Below, one piece after another: positions 7,304 to 14,900 of a stretch of 64,000 nucleotides of DNA. This DNA is from a virus, in the IMG/VR virus record IMGVR_UViG_3300022188_000008, positions 1 to 64,000 of that record; one strand, given 5' to 3'. The position numbers were made by a program, and so were the translations under genes. How positions within the stretch are numbered: the stretch's first letter is position 1; each line of letters begins with the position of its first letter. The notes below the pieces were generated by a model, which worked only from the letters and a program-made list of their open reading frames with translations, was not told the origin of the DNA and searched no databases.

Positions 7304-8315
7304 ACTCTTGCTCTACCTCTTTTATTATATTCATTCCATACTTATATAACAGCTTTTTATTGAGATAATCAGAATGAAATCCTTTCAATAGCCTGCGGAA
7401 TAGATTAGTCTTAGAGACCTTACTCTTCATAATTTTTTCATGATTTTTTATTACAGCTGTTTTCTCTCTAAATATATAAGTGGAATCAAAACCCTTTAAT
7501 TCAGCTTTTATCTCCTCATTTGAAGCCTTTGTAGATGCAGGAATTGTTAAATATAAGGTATTTATTTCATAATTTTTATGCGGTTTTATAGTATTTATTT
7601 TAGAGATATCCTCTATTTTTTCATATTGAACTTTATGTATATGAAGTGGATATGATTTTATTTTGCCTTCTTTTATTTGTATTATTCTATTTTCCCACTT
7701 TTCTTCCCCTTTCCTTGTAGGATATGGAACTCCAATATTTATGAATGTTTTATCCCCCTTTAATTTAAATTGCTCGGTTTTATGTATATGTCCATTTATT
7801 ATGATATTTGCTGGGAGAATAGCAGGGTTTATAGCTTCTTTATCAAAAGGAGAAGATAATTTGTTAGCTAAATGTGTTATCATAATTTCATAATGTTCGT
7901 TTTCATCAAAATTATGAATATCATAACCATAAGGTAAAAAACGCACATTTTTCATATATACTGAAGGATGAGTGATAACGTGGATATGAATATATCTAAA
8001 AATATCAAGAGGTGTGAAATCATAATTTTTTACCTTAACTCTATCATGGTTTCCACAGAGGATAAAGATATTCTTTATAGTATTCTTTAAAGTTTCAAAA
8101 TTTGTTGTAACTGTATCAAGAACAACAGCATCTATCGTTTCAGAAGTATCAATAATATCCCCTGTAAAAATAACAGTATCTTCATCTAGCTTTATAGCTA
8201 ATTTTGTTAATTTTTCAAAAAGCAATGTAAAGCATCTTAAGAACCTATCCTTAGAGATATGTTCTTCATCATAAATATAATTTCTTTTAGCGTGAAGATC
8301 TCCAACTATTAACAT
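7278..8315 (-). CDS. SbcD/Mre11-type metallophosphoesterase (T4 gp47-like)
   Basis: A calcineurin-like nuclease subunit partnering the SbcC-like ATPase. Metal-binding motifs appear in order: GDLHAK (D6, H8), FTGDIIDTSE, CGNHDR, and the closing NGHIHKTEQ. At 345 residues it has normal length. It overlaps the gene downstream by 26 nt, and the ATG is preceded by the stop of a 93-residue gene. Confidence 0.93.
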   Translation of the reverse strand: MLIVGDLHAKRNYIYDEEHISKDRFLRCFTLLFEKLTKLAIKLDEDTVIFTGDIIDTSETIDAVVLDTVTTNFETLKNTIKNIFILCGNHDRVKVKNYDFTPLDIFRYIHIHVITHPSVYMKNVRFLPYGYDIHNFDENEHYEIMITHLANKLSSPFDKEAINPAILPANIIINGHIHKTEQFKLKGDKTFINIGVPYPTRKGEEKWENRIIQIKEGKIKSYPLHIHKVQYEKIEDISKINTIKPHKNYEINTLYLTIPASTKASNEEIKAELKGFDSTYIFREKTAVIKNHEKIMKSKVSKTNLFRRLLKGFHSDYLNKKLLYKYGMNIIKEVEQEYGSDVDSL

Positions 8316-8597
8316 CTATTTCTTACCTTCTTTTATCAGACTTACAGCTTCTTTTAGTTCTTGTTCTAAATTTGTAATTTCACTTTCCATGTTTATTCTG
8401 GATATATCTAACTTAGAAGCAGCCTGAGCAAGAGTAGTTATGATTGTTATGAATTCTATAAGTTTGAATTCTATTGTTAATCCTCTATAACCCAGTATAA
8501 CAAGAACTTTATTATATTCTTTATTTATTAAAACAGTTACGTTGAAATCTTTAAATTCTTCTAGTATTTCATAATCTTTTAATTCTAATTCAGTCAT
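8316..8597 (-). CDS. hypothetical protein
   Basis: A 93-residue acidic protein, beta-rich at the N-terminus and predicted coiled coil at the C-terminus (ESEITNLEQELKEAVSLIKEGKK). It abuts the SbcD-like gene and has AAAGGAG upstream. Function unknown; its place between recA and sbcD suggests a recombination accessory role. Confidence 0.75.
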   Translation of the reverse strand: MTELELKDYEILEEFKDFNVTVLINKEYNKVLVILGYRGLTIEFKLIEFITIITTLAQAASKLDISRINMESEITNLEQELKEAVSLIKEGKK

Positions 8598-8608
8598 TTT
8601 ATACTCCT

Positions 8609-10861
8609 TTAAAGATTGAATTTTTTACATAATGCTATTAATTGTTTCTCATCTCCAGCTTTTATTTTGAACTTCTCACCTGTTTTCTTATCTTCATAAA
8701 CATATTCGAAGCTATTATCTACTATTTTATTGAATTTTTGTTTATTGGTAGGAATTAATATCCCTTCAAATGCTAAATATCTATCATAACCACCCCATTC
8801 TGGAACTCCTGTAGTAAAGAAAAAGGGGATAATTGTACGTGAGAAACTAGGACCTCGGCGTGTTTTATCTACAATAACTTCTAAATATACTCCTACTTGT
8901 TTATTACCTATTTTTATAGGTTTCTTGGCATCTAATGCTATTCCGCATGTTCTGAGATAATCAGGTGCAGTTCCACATGCTTTTGTTTTAGGATTGGTAA
9001 ACATTGCATTGGGATTAAATGTTACGTGGTTAGAAAATAATATCATTGTTTTTGAATCTATAACTAATAATTCCCTGAAAGCAGCATGGATGGCTTTTGC
9101 TTTTTTACCCATATCTTCGCCTTTTAAACCTTTTGGCATGAAAGCAGCCAGGGAATCAATAAGAACAACAATATGATAGTGCATATCAGGGTCTTTATCT
9201 CTTATTTTAGTTACTGTCTCCAGGATAAAATCCTTTGCTGCTTCGGGAGTAGGGATAGAAGCTGGTTTAGCTAATATGACTTTGTCAGTCTCTATGCCTA
9301 AGAATTCGGCTCTCTTTGTAGTATATGCTTTTTCCCTATCAAGAATAATCCCTATTGTTGGAGGATATTGTTTTTGGGCATTTGCAAGTGCTTTCTGCAA
9401 GAAAAAGGAATTATGAGATACAAAGCCATTGGCAAGATACTTGTGCTGTATTGGCATTTCTATATCAAGAACATCACTTTTATATTTCTGAATCTTATAC
9501 ACTTTATCGTGTGTTGTTTTAACATAACTTAAATCCTTATCCATATAAGGTAAGGCATATTGTACCATTAGTGCAAATTTAGAGGGATAATTTTTCTCAA
9601 CGAAATTTATATCTGTTAGATTTAGTAATTTTGCCATGTTTATTTTATCGAATTTAAGGCTTAATCTAGTCATCTGAAAAGGGGTAATGACATTTATATA
9701 TCTAAAATGTTTTTCTTCATCAGATGAAGTATAAAAACCCCTGCTTTGTATTCCTAAAGATTCTAAGTATAGTTTTATAAAATAAAGTATATAGAATGAA
9801 AAAGAAAACACAGAATATTTCTTCTTCTCCATTCTTCCATTTAAAGCCATAAATTCTATTATGAATCTTAAAATTTTCTTCTTAGGTGCTCTTAATATAG
9901 AAAAAGGTACAAAACGTGCCCCTGTTGGAAAATTCAATGTTAACCCTATATTCATAAGATAAGGAATTAATTGTTGTGTTAGATCTTCTATATCATATCT
10001 TTCCTCTTCAATATTTAGTATCCTAGCTATAAGAGTCTTACACACTCTACTTATATCAGCTTTATTCATTTGATTCAGGGTAAACTGCTGAGTAGGTAAT
10101 TGCTTTAAATACCCATCTTTATACTCATAAAAAGTCAAAATAAGAGCCATAAGGCTTATAAGATCGTTAGTTAACCTGGTAGGAAGAGCAGCAAGAACTG
10201 AATAATCCACAATAGCTTCATCGTCAACTATCTCATATTTTGGTAACTTTAGTGTTCCTTTACGTTCTGTCACATTAGGAAGAGAAATCTTAACATCGTC
10301 ATCTTTTGTTATATCTTTCAGTTCTTTATCTATAACTTTTCCATTTTTATCTATTACTTCTATTTTATGCTCAGGAGTGCCTGCTATTGTAAATCCATTA
10401 TAAGTTATGATTCTTATAACCTTTTCATTTTTCGCAAAGTATATCTTATCTACTTTCTCCGATTCCTGCTTTCCTTCTATAGGTATTTTCTTATCCAATT
10501 CCCACCAATAATTAGGAGGAAGAAAGTCTTTCATTTTTGTGAAATATCTGCCTGTAAGGAGATTATAGCCAGAAGGAGGGAAAATAATATCATCAATCAT
10601 TATGAAGCCATAATCAGGACTGAAGAGGTAAGTATCCGGTGTTACGCATTTCCCTGTTTGTGATAATCCAAAAAATTCATGAAGATGCCCAAAAGGCAAC
10701 CCCCCATAGAGCATCTTATCAATTGCCTTATTGCCTAATGTTAGTAAATCCCCTTCTGTTGATTCAGAAAATAATTCAATATCAGCTCCAAAATCTTTTC
10801 TAAGACTGGTAATTAATGTTTTTAGATTTATATCTTTCTTCTTTTTATCTTCTCCCATCAT
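8609..10861 (-). CDS. RecA/UvsX-type recombinase precursor containing an intein
   Basis: A 750-residue precursor: 337 residues of RecA-fold extein interrupted by a 413-residue intein. The extein has the start of Walker A (GLSQTGK) just before the intein and Ser (of GK-S) just after it. Beyond that are IGIILDREKAY, the Walker B strand HIVVLIDSLAAF and an N.V..N segment, as in UvsX/RecA. Its product would form filaments on ssDNA for strand exchange with the gp32-, gp46- and gp47-like proteins here. Start is the ATG at 10861, with GGAG upstream, one nucleotide after the previous stop; an upstream in-frame ATG is less likely. Confidence 0.92.
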   Translation of the reverse strand: MMGEDKKKKDINLKTLITSLRKDFGADIELFSESTEGDLLTLGNKAIDKMLYGGLPFGHLHEFFGLSQTGKCVTPDTYLFSPDYGFIMIDDIIFPPSGYNLLTGRYFTKMKDFLPPNYWWELDKKIPIEGKQESEKVDKIYFAKNEKVIRIITYNGFTIAGTPEHKIEVIDKNGKVIDKELKDITKDDDVKISLPNVTERKGTLKLPKYEIVDDEAIVDYSVLAALPTRLTNDLISLMALILTFYEYKDGYLKQLPTQQFTLNQMNKADISRVCKTLIARILNIEEERYDIEDLTQQLIPYLMNIGLTLNFPTGARFVPFSILRAPKKKILRFIIEFMALNGRMEKKKYSVFSFSFYILYFIKLYLESLGIQSRGFYTSSDEEKHFRYINVITPFQMTRLSLKFDKINMAKLLNLTDINFVEKNYPSKFALMVQYALPYMDKDLSYVKTTHDKVYKIQKYKSDVLDIEMPIQHKYLANGFVSHNSFFLQKALANAQKQYPPTIGIILDREKAYTTKRAEFLGIETDKVILAKPASIPTPEAAKDFILETVTKIRDKDPDMHYHIVVLIDSLAAFMPKGLKGEDMGKKAKAIHAAFRELLVIDSKTMILFSNHVTFNPNAMFTNPKTKACGTAPDYLRTCGIALDAKKPIKIGNKQVGVYLEVIVDKTRRGPSFSRTIIPFFFTTGVPEWGGYDRYLAFEGILIPTNKQKFNKIVDNSFEYVYEDKKTGEKFKIKAGDEKQLIALCKKFNL
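9410..10648 (-). other. intein in the RecA-like protein
   Basis: Precise boundaries are readable. It begins at Cys (TGC at 10648), block A CVTPDTYLF, and has block B AGTPEH with the TxxH motif. It ends NGFVSHN with the last Asn codon at 9410, followed by extein Ser. The middle (about residues 150-330 of the intein) has two weak LAGLIDADG-like helices (LISLMALILTFYEYKDG and FIIEFMALNGR), so a degenerate DOD homing endonuclease is likely. The insertion splits the Walker A P-loop, so the recombinase is inactive until splicing. Confidence 0.92.
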
Positions 10862-10862
10862 C

Positions 10863-11759
10863 TTACTCCAGATTAGGAATACCAAGAATATTCAGTATCT
10901 TCTCTAATTCATCACTAGAAATACCTTCAAACGTTATCTCTTTCTTTTTATTTCTCGCTATTCCTATCATATTCTCAAGTATTTTTACACCAACCCTGAA
11001 AGGAATGGTAAACCCAGCAGCATTCCTATACCCATCTCCAGTATATAGCCTGGCAATCTCTGATACATCAATAGACCCCAAAGATCTTAATTGGAAAACA
11101 ATAGAATCTTTTCTATCTACATACCATATCATTACTGCATCACATTTTTTTACCTTTAAAAGATAATCTGCAATATCAGCAATATGTGTACGAGTATTGA
11201 GTATAGCAATCTTTAATCCATTCTCTAAAGTCGTTATATATGCTCTTTCAGCGTTAAGCCTTATCATGTCCATATATTGGTCATAATTAGCTTCTCCAAT
11301 AAGAGTTAAATACTGAAAAGCAATACCTTCTGGATCAGAATAAAGTTCATCAAGTACGTGGTGCTCAGGAGTTTTACAATTCCTGAGTATGTGTTCTAGT
11401 TGAACACAAAATGCCTCACTTTCTCTGAATTTGCCTAATTTAAGCTCTTTATTAGCTATGTAAAGTACATACTTTGGTACATTAGTAGGATCTTTTAGTG
11501 CGTAAACAAGCCCAAGTGTAGATATAGAATTAGAAGTCGTAAATTTATGGCTTATTTGATCAGCATCAAGATCAGTTTCTATGTATTCCTGAGCACCTAA
11601 AATCACAATTTTATCGTGATTTTTTAAATCATAATCATTCAATGCAGGAGTTCTGAAGAAAGGAATGAATCTGACTTCCTCTTGATTGCATCTTATTTTG
11701 TAATAATGGTGTGCAGCAACTTTGCCATCTAATGTATTATTATAAAAAATGACATACAT
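10863..11759 (-). CDS. degenerate DHH/DHHA1-family protein
   Basis: A 298-residue homolog of the DHH phosphoesterase encoded at 48387-49220. The N-terminus FYNNTLDGK matches FYHNIDLDGK there, and the C-terminal YTGDGYRNAAGF matches the DHHA1 motif YGGGGHKGAAGF. The catalytic signatures are lost: the DFS position reads GAQ, the D-HH position reads SHK, and the DHHA1 GGGGH reads TGDGY. It is probably a non-catalytic replication accessory; it sits between the clamp loader and the recombinase. Confidence 0.75.
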   Translation of the reverse strand: MYVIFYNNTLDGKVAAHHYYKIRCNQEEVRFIPFFRTPALNDYDLKNHDKIVILGAQEYIETDLDADQISHKFTTSNSISTLGLVYALKDPTNVPKYVLYIANKELKLGKFRESEAFCVQLEHILRNCKTPEHHVLDELYSDPEGIAFQYLTLIGEANYDQYMDMIRLNAERAYITTLENGLKIAILNTRTHIADIADYLLKVKKCDAVMIWYVDRKDSIVFQLRSLGSIDVSEIARLYTGDGYRNAAGFTIPFRVGVKILENMIGIARNKKKEITFEGISSDELEKILNILGIPNLE

Positions 11760-11762
11760 ATT

Positions 11763-12725
11763 CTAACTCCATTTCTCTTCTATGAGTATTTTATGAAGTT
11801 TTAATAGGATTCCAATGAGTTTAATATCTGCACCTGTATGATAGAATGGTTCTCCTAATTCTATCAGAAGCTCTCCTATATCTCCTGCTACTTGCCAATT
11901 GGAAGGATTCATTGCTACTTTTGACATATATCTTCCAATTATCATTCTTGCAAGTTCGGGGTCTTTCTTTAATTTTTCATGACATTTAGAAAGAGCTTCT
12001 TGGAATAATATGATTTTGGTAGAAACACCATTAATAGGTTTTTTCAGTAATACCCTAAGAAGCTCTATGAGTTCAATATCATCTTGAGCTAACTCATCAA
12101 TTACTTTTTTGACTTTTGAGAAATTGGAAATAAATGATTTGGCTTTATCAAGAGCAACAAGCATATCTCTTGGGTTACCCTCAAATCTTGATGCAAGATA
12201 TGTCAATGCTTTCTTTGCAGGTTTTATTTTCTCTCTTTTGCAAATAAATGTAAGGAAATCAATAGCATCATCTTTGGAAAGGTTTTTTACTTCAAAAGGC
12301 ATCAGCCTGCTTCTAAGAGTTTCAGGAAGTTTGAGATGCTCATTTGTACATAAAACAAAGAAGATACCCTCTTTGGGTTCTTCTATTTCTGTAAGTAACT
12401 CATCTACAGCTTTTGATGATAACCTGTGTGCTTCGTCTATAACAAAGACTTTATTATCTTTTGTCATAGATTTGTATTTAACGTGCAATAATAATTCTCT
12501 TATATCATCTACTCCTGACCCTGTAACATATTCTGTTTCAGCATCAAGATGATGTATTAAGATATTGGCTAGGGTAGTTTTTCCTGCTCCTCTTTTTCCA
12601 TAGAAAAGATATGCTCGGGGTATCTCATTAATAGGTCTTTTCAATAGTTCGGAAAGGCTTTCTTTTAAAGCCTGGTTTCCAAAAAATTCGTCAAGAGTTT
12701 TAGGTCTGTGTTTAACATGTAGCAT
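11763..12725 (-). CDS. clamp loader AAA+ ATPase (T4 gp44/RFC small-subunit type)
   Basis: A 320-residue sliding-clamp loader subunit. Walker A GKRGAGKTT is at residues 43-51, Walker B VFVIDEAHRL lies near residue 95, and the SRC-like motif TLRSRLMPFEV near residue 135. The start has AAAGGGG upstream and lies beside a hairpin (12745-12767). No separate gp62-like gene is obvious. Confidence 0.93.
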   Translation of the reverse strand: MLHVKHRPKTLDEFFGNQALKESLSELLKRPINEIPRAYLFYGKRGAGKTTLANILIHHLDAETEYVTGSGVDDIRELLLHVKYKSMTKDNKVFVIDEAHRLSSKAVDELLTEIEEPKEGIFFVLCTNEHLKLPETLRSRLMPFEVKNLSKDDAIDFLTFICKREKIKPAKKALTYLASRFEGNPRDMLVALDKAKSFISNFSKVKKVIDELAQDDIELIELLRVLLKKPINGVSTKIILFQEALSKCHEKLKKDPELARMIIGRYMSKVAMNPSNWQVAGDIGELLIELGEPFYHTGADIKLIGILLKLHKILIEEKWS

Positions 12726-12744
12726 TTTTATCCCCTTTTTAAAT

Positions 12745-12767
12745 AGAGGGGGTAGATAACCCCCTCT
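12745..12767. promoter_or_regulatory. intercistronic hairpin before the clamp-loader gene
   Basis: A perfect 8-bp stem (AGAGGGGG/CCCCCTCT) with a 7-nt loop, just upstream of the clamp-loader ribosome site. It has no T-run, so it is more likely a processing, stability or partial attenuation element that sets gp32-like versus clamp-loader levels. Confidence 0.5.
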
Positions 12768-12902
12768 ACATTACACTTGGTTAAACCTTTTTCCTGTATT
12801 ACTGGTCACGCTGTTAGTAAAATAAACCATAACCTACAAGAGCCAGCAAATAATGTGAAATCTACCCGATAACTATCACCTCCCTTCTATCAAAGAGGAA
12901 GG

Positions 12903-13727
12903 CTAAGCAAAGATATCTTCTTCCTCTTCGTTGCTCTCCTCATCAAAATCGGGGATCTCATCAAGCTCAGCCTGATCGAACGGTGCGCTATCATCTAATA
13001 AATCACCTGTATCAGAACTGGTATCCTCAAGAGATGCAAGAGTAACATCGTCCACATAATGAGTCCACACGATTCTAAGAGGAGGCTTAGAAGGAGCTTT
13101 AGGATTAGGTAAGAACCTGATCTTTAAGCTCTCATTTGGTTCAAGCATATCCTTTAATGATTTGATACCATCCAATTCTTCATTTTTCAGTTTATCAAAA
13201 ACACTATCAATATCAGGTACGTAATTGAGGATCTTCATATTAGGAAGTTTATGTGTTCCTTCAAGATCGGGAGTAGTTCTGTAAGATACCCAATCATCTT
13301 TGGTTTTTGGGGGAATCTTAGTAACATAGATTATTCTACCCTTCGCAGGATGAAATATATTCCCCCATAAACCTGTATTATACACCCCATCAAGAACCTC
13401 TTCAGCTACAGATACAGGAACATGAAGAATAAAAGGCTTTTTCTGAACACTAGGAATCCACACAGGGAAAAAACATTGTTTCTTAGCATAGATTCTTCGT
13501 GCTAATACCTCATCTTCCTTACTCCCAGAATTAAAAAGTTCTGCTGCTTTTTCACATATTTTACATTTTTGCTTGAAGTTTTTAAGAGGGCATACTTTTC
13601 CAAACTTCATACCCCCACCACTGAGACCCGAAAATGCTTGCTTACCAGCATTTAAATCAAGATCCCAAGGGTCTTTTTTACATAATACCATAGCCTGTTT
13701 AACATCGGATATTGTGATTCTATCCAT
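12903..13727 (-). CDS. ssDNA-binding protein (T4 gp32-like)
   Basis: A 274-residue protein with a zinc-binding segment at about residues 46-59 (CPLKNFKQKCKICEKA), as in gp32. It has aromatic/basic OB-fold strands and a very acidic C-terminal tail (residues 245-274 rich in D/E, ending EEEEDIFA). Such tails recruit partner proteins. It has a strong ribosome site and stands first in the run leading to the clamp loader and recombinase. Confidence 0.88.
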   Translation of the reverse strand: MDRITISDVKQAMVLCKKDPWDLDLNAGKQAFSGLSGGGMKFGKVCPLKNFKQKCKICEKAAELFNSGSKEDEVLARRIYAKKQCFFPVWIPSVQKKPFILHVPVSVAEEVLDGVYNTGLWGNIFHPAKGRIIYVTKIPPKTKDDWVSYRTTPDLEGTHKLPNMKILNYVPDIDSVFDKLKNEELDGIKSLKDMLEPNESLKIRFLPNPKAPSKPPLRIVWTHYVDDVTLASLEDTSSDTGDLLDDSAPFDQAELDEIPDFDEESNEEEEDIFA

Positions 13728-13738
13728 TCTCTCCTCCT

Positions 13739-13966
13739 TTAATCCAATTCCTTAACTTTCATTTTATCTACTTTTAAAGCCATCTGCCTTGCCTTATGTA
13801 GCTCTTTTTTAACTTCTACAAACTTACTTCTCAGTTCCTTTGCATTCTTTAGTGTCCATTTGTTTCTAGCACGTACTGCTGCCAGAGATTTCAAATCATC
13901 AAGCATTTTAGGTAGCTTGTTTAACAAGTATCCTCTATACATTCTTTCCATTTTTTCCTCATTCAT
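13739..13966 (-). CDS. hypothetical small helical protein
   Basis: About 75 residues, basic and probably all-helical. The second in-frame ATG (13966) has GGAGG at ideal spacing; the first (13972) overlaps the preceding stop by ATGA and is too close to the ribosome site. Unknown; the context between UvsY-like and gp32-like genes suggests a recombination accessory. Confidence 0.7.
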   Translation of the reverse strand: MNEEKMERMYRGYLLNKLPKMLDDLKSLAAVRARNKWTLKNAKELRSKFVEVKKELHKARQMALKVDKMKVKELD

Positions 13967-13968
13967 TT

Positions 13969-14505
13969 TCATCCTCCATATTTTTTGAAAAGTTTAACTA
14001 ATTTGCTCTTCATAAGTTTATGCCTATTTTGCATTACTTCCGAATCAGAAAAAGCTATTTTTTCCTGTAAACTCAATTTTTCTTCAATCTTTAATAGATA
14101 ATCAATTGCTCTTCCTCTTGAATCCATTATTGAATACATCCTACTTGCAAATCTTGCATCTGCTTCTGCTTCTCTTACTAGCTTATCCAAATTTGTATAT
14201 TCTTTATAGAGCGGAATCTTGGTTTTTTGTAGATCTTTTACTGCTGATGAAGCTATTGGTTTACCTATCTTCTCTGCATTTTTTACTATTTCATCTGTTA
14301 ATTTAGCAACTAGTTCATCTCTTTTTACAGCTAATTCTTTCGCCTTCTTTGTTAGCTCTCTTTCAATCATTGCCCATTGGGCTTTCTTGATAGGATTTAA
14401 TTTGGCTTCCTTAACCAAAGTTGCCATAGAAGAAGTATCTATGGAAACTTCAGTTATAAGGAATTTATTTTCATGTAGCAATTTTTTTATTTCAATATCT
14501 TTCAT
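13969..14505 (-). CDS. UvsY-like recombination mediator (tentative)
   Basis: A 178-residue helical protein. From memory its pattern resembles T4 UvsY: a W in a helical basic segment (KKAQWAMIERELTKKAKEL), and a later MYSIMDSRGRAIDYLL stretch resembling the UvsY AIKSRGFAIKHI region. UvsY loads UvsX onto gp32-coated ssDNA, and both partners are encoded nearby. Length exceeds T4 UvsY (about 137) by some 40 residues. The identity rests on pattern and context only. Confidence 0.5.
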   Translation of the reverse strand: MKDIEIKKLLHENKFLITEVSIDTSSMATLVKEAKLNPIKKAQWAMIERELTKKAKELAVKRDELVAKLTDEIVKNAEKIGKPIASSAVKDLQKTKIPLYKEYTNLDKLVREAEADARFASRMYSIMDSRGRAIDYLLKIEEKLSLQEKIAFSDSEVMQNRHKLMKSKLVKLFKKYGG

Positions 14506-14514
14506 AACAATAAC

Positions 14515-14844
14515 CTATTTTTTAAACTGGTCAGGATGTTTAATATTTGCAATTTTATTAATTTCATTAATGTCAGGTATCTTTAAGCCTGAGACAGATT
14601 GTCGCCATGCTTTTTCCATTTCAGAAGGTGCTTCTGTAATGAAATAACCTCCTTCGGGTAGGACAAATTTACTACCAGAAGGTTTAACCATTCCCATAAA
14701 TGGAGATACCATATCAATTCTTATTTCTTTTGGATTCTGCGGATTAGGTGTGAACCTTATTAACAGCGGTTTCCATATGAAATTAGCCTTTTTCTCACCT
14801 ATAATATAGGTACTTCCAATTCTAACTAAGACAACTTTTTTCAT
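14515..14844 (-). CDS. hypothetical protein
   Basis: A 109-residue protein, beta-rich (VVLVRIGSTYIIGEKK, RFTPNPQNPKEIRIDMVSPFMG) with a helical C-terminus. A good ribosome site and a consensus promoter (14872-14900) make it the first gene of the UvsY/gp32/clamp-loader transcript. Function unknown. Confidence 0.78.
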   Translation of the reverse strand: MKKVVLVRIGSTYIIGEKKANFIWKPLLIRFTPNPQNPKEIRIDMVSPFMGMVKPSGSKFVLPEGGYFITEAPSEMEKAWRQSVSGLKIPDINEINKIANIKHPDQFKK

Positions 14845-14871
14845 AAATTTTCTCCTTTTTAAACGTTAATG

Positions 14872-14900
14872 ATAATACTATATTTTTTAATTATTGTCAA
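14872..14900 (-). promoter_or_regulatory. sigma-70/sigma-A promoter
   Basis: TTGACA, a 17-bp spacer ending in TAG, and TATTAT. It starts a transcript at the 109-residue gene and overlaps the end of the DNA polymerase gene. Confidence 0.8.
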
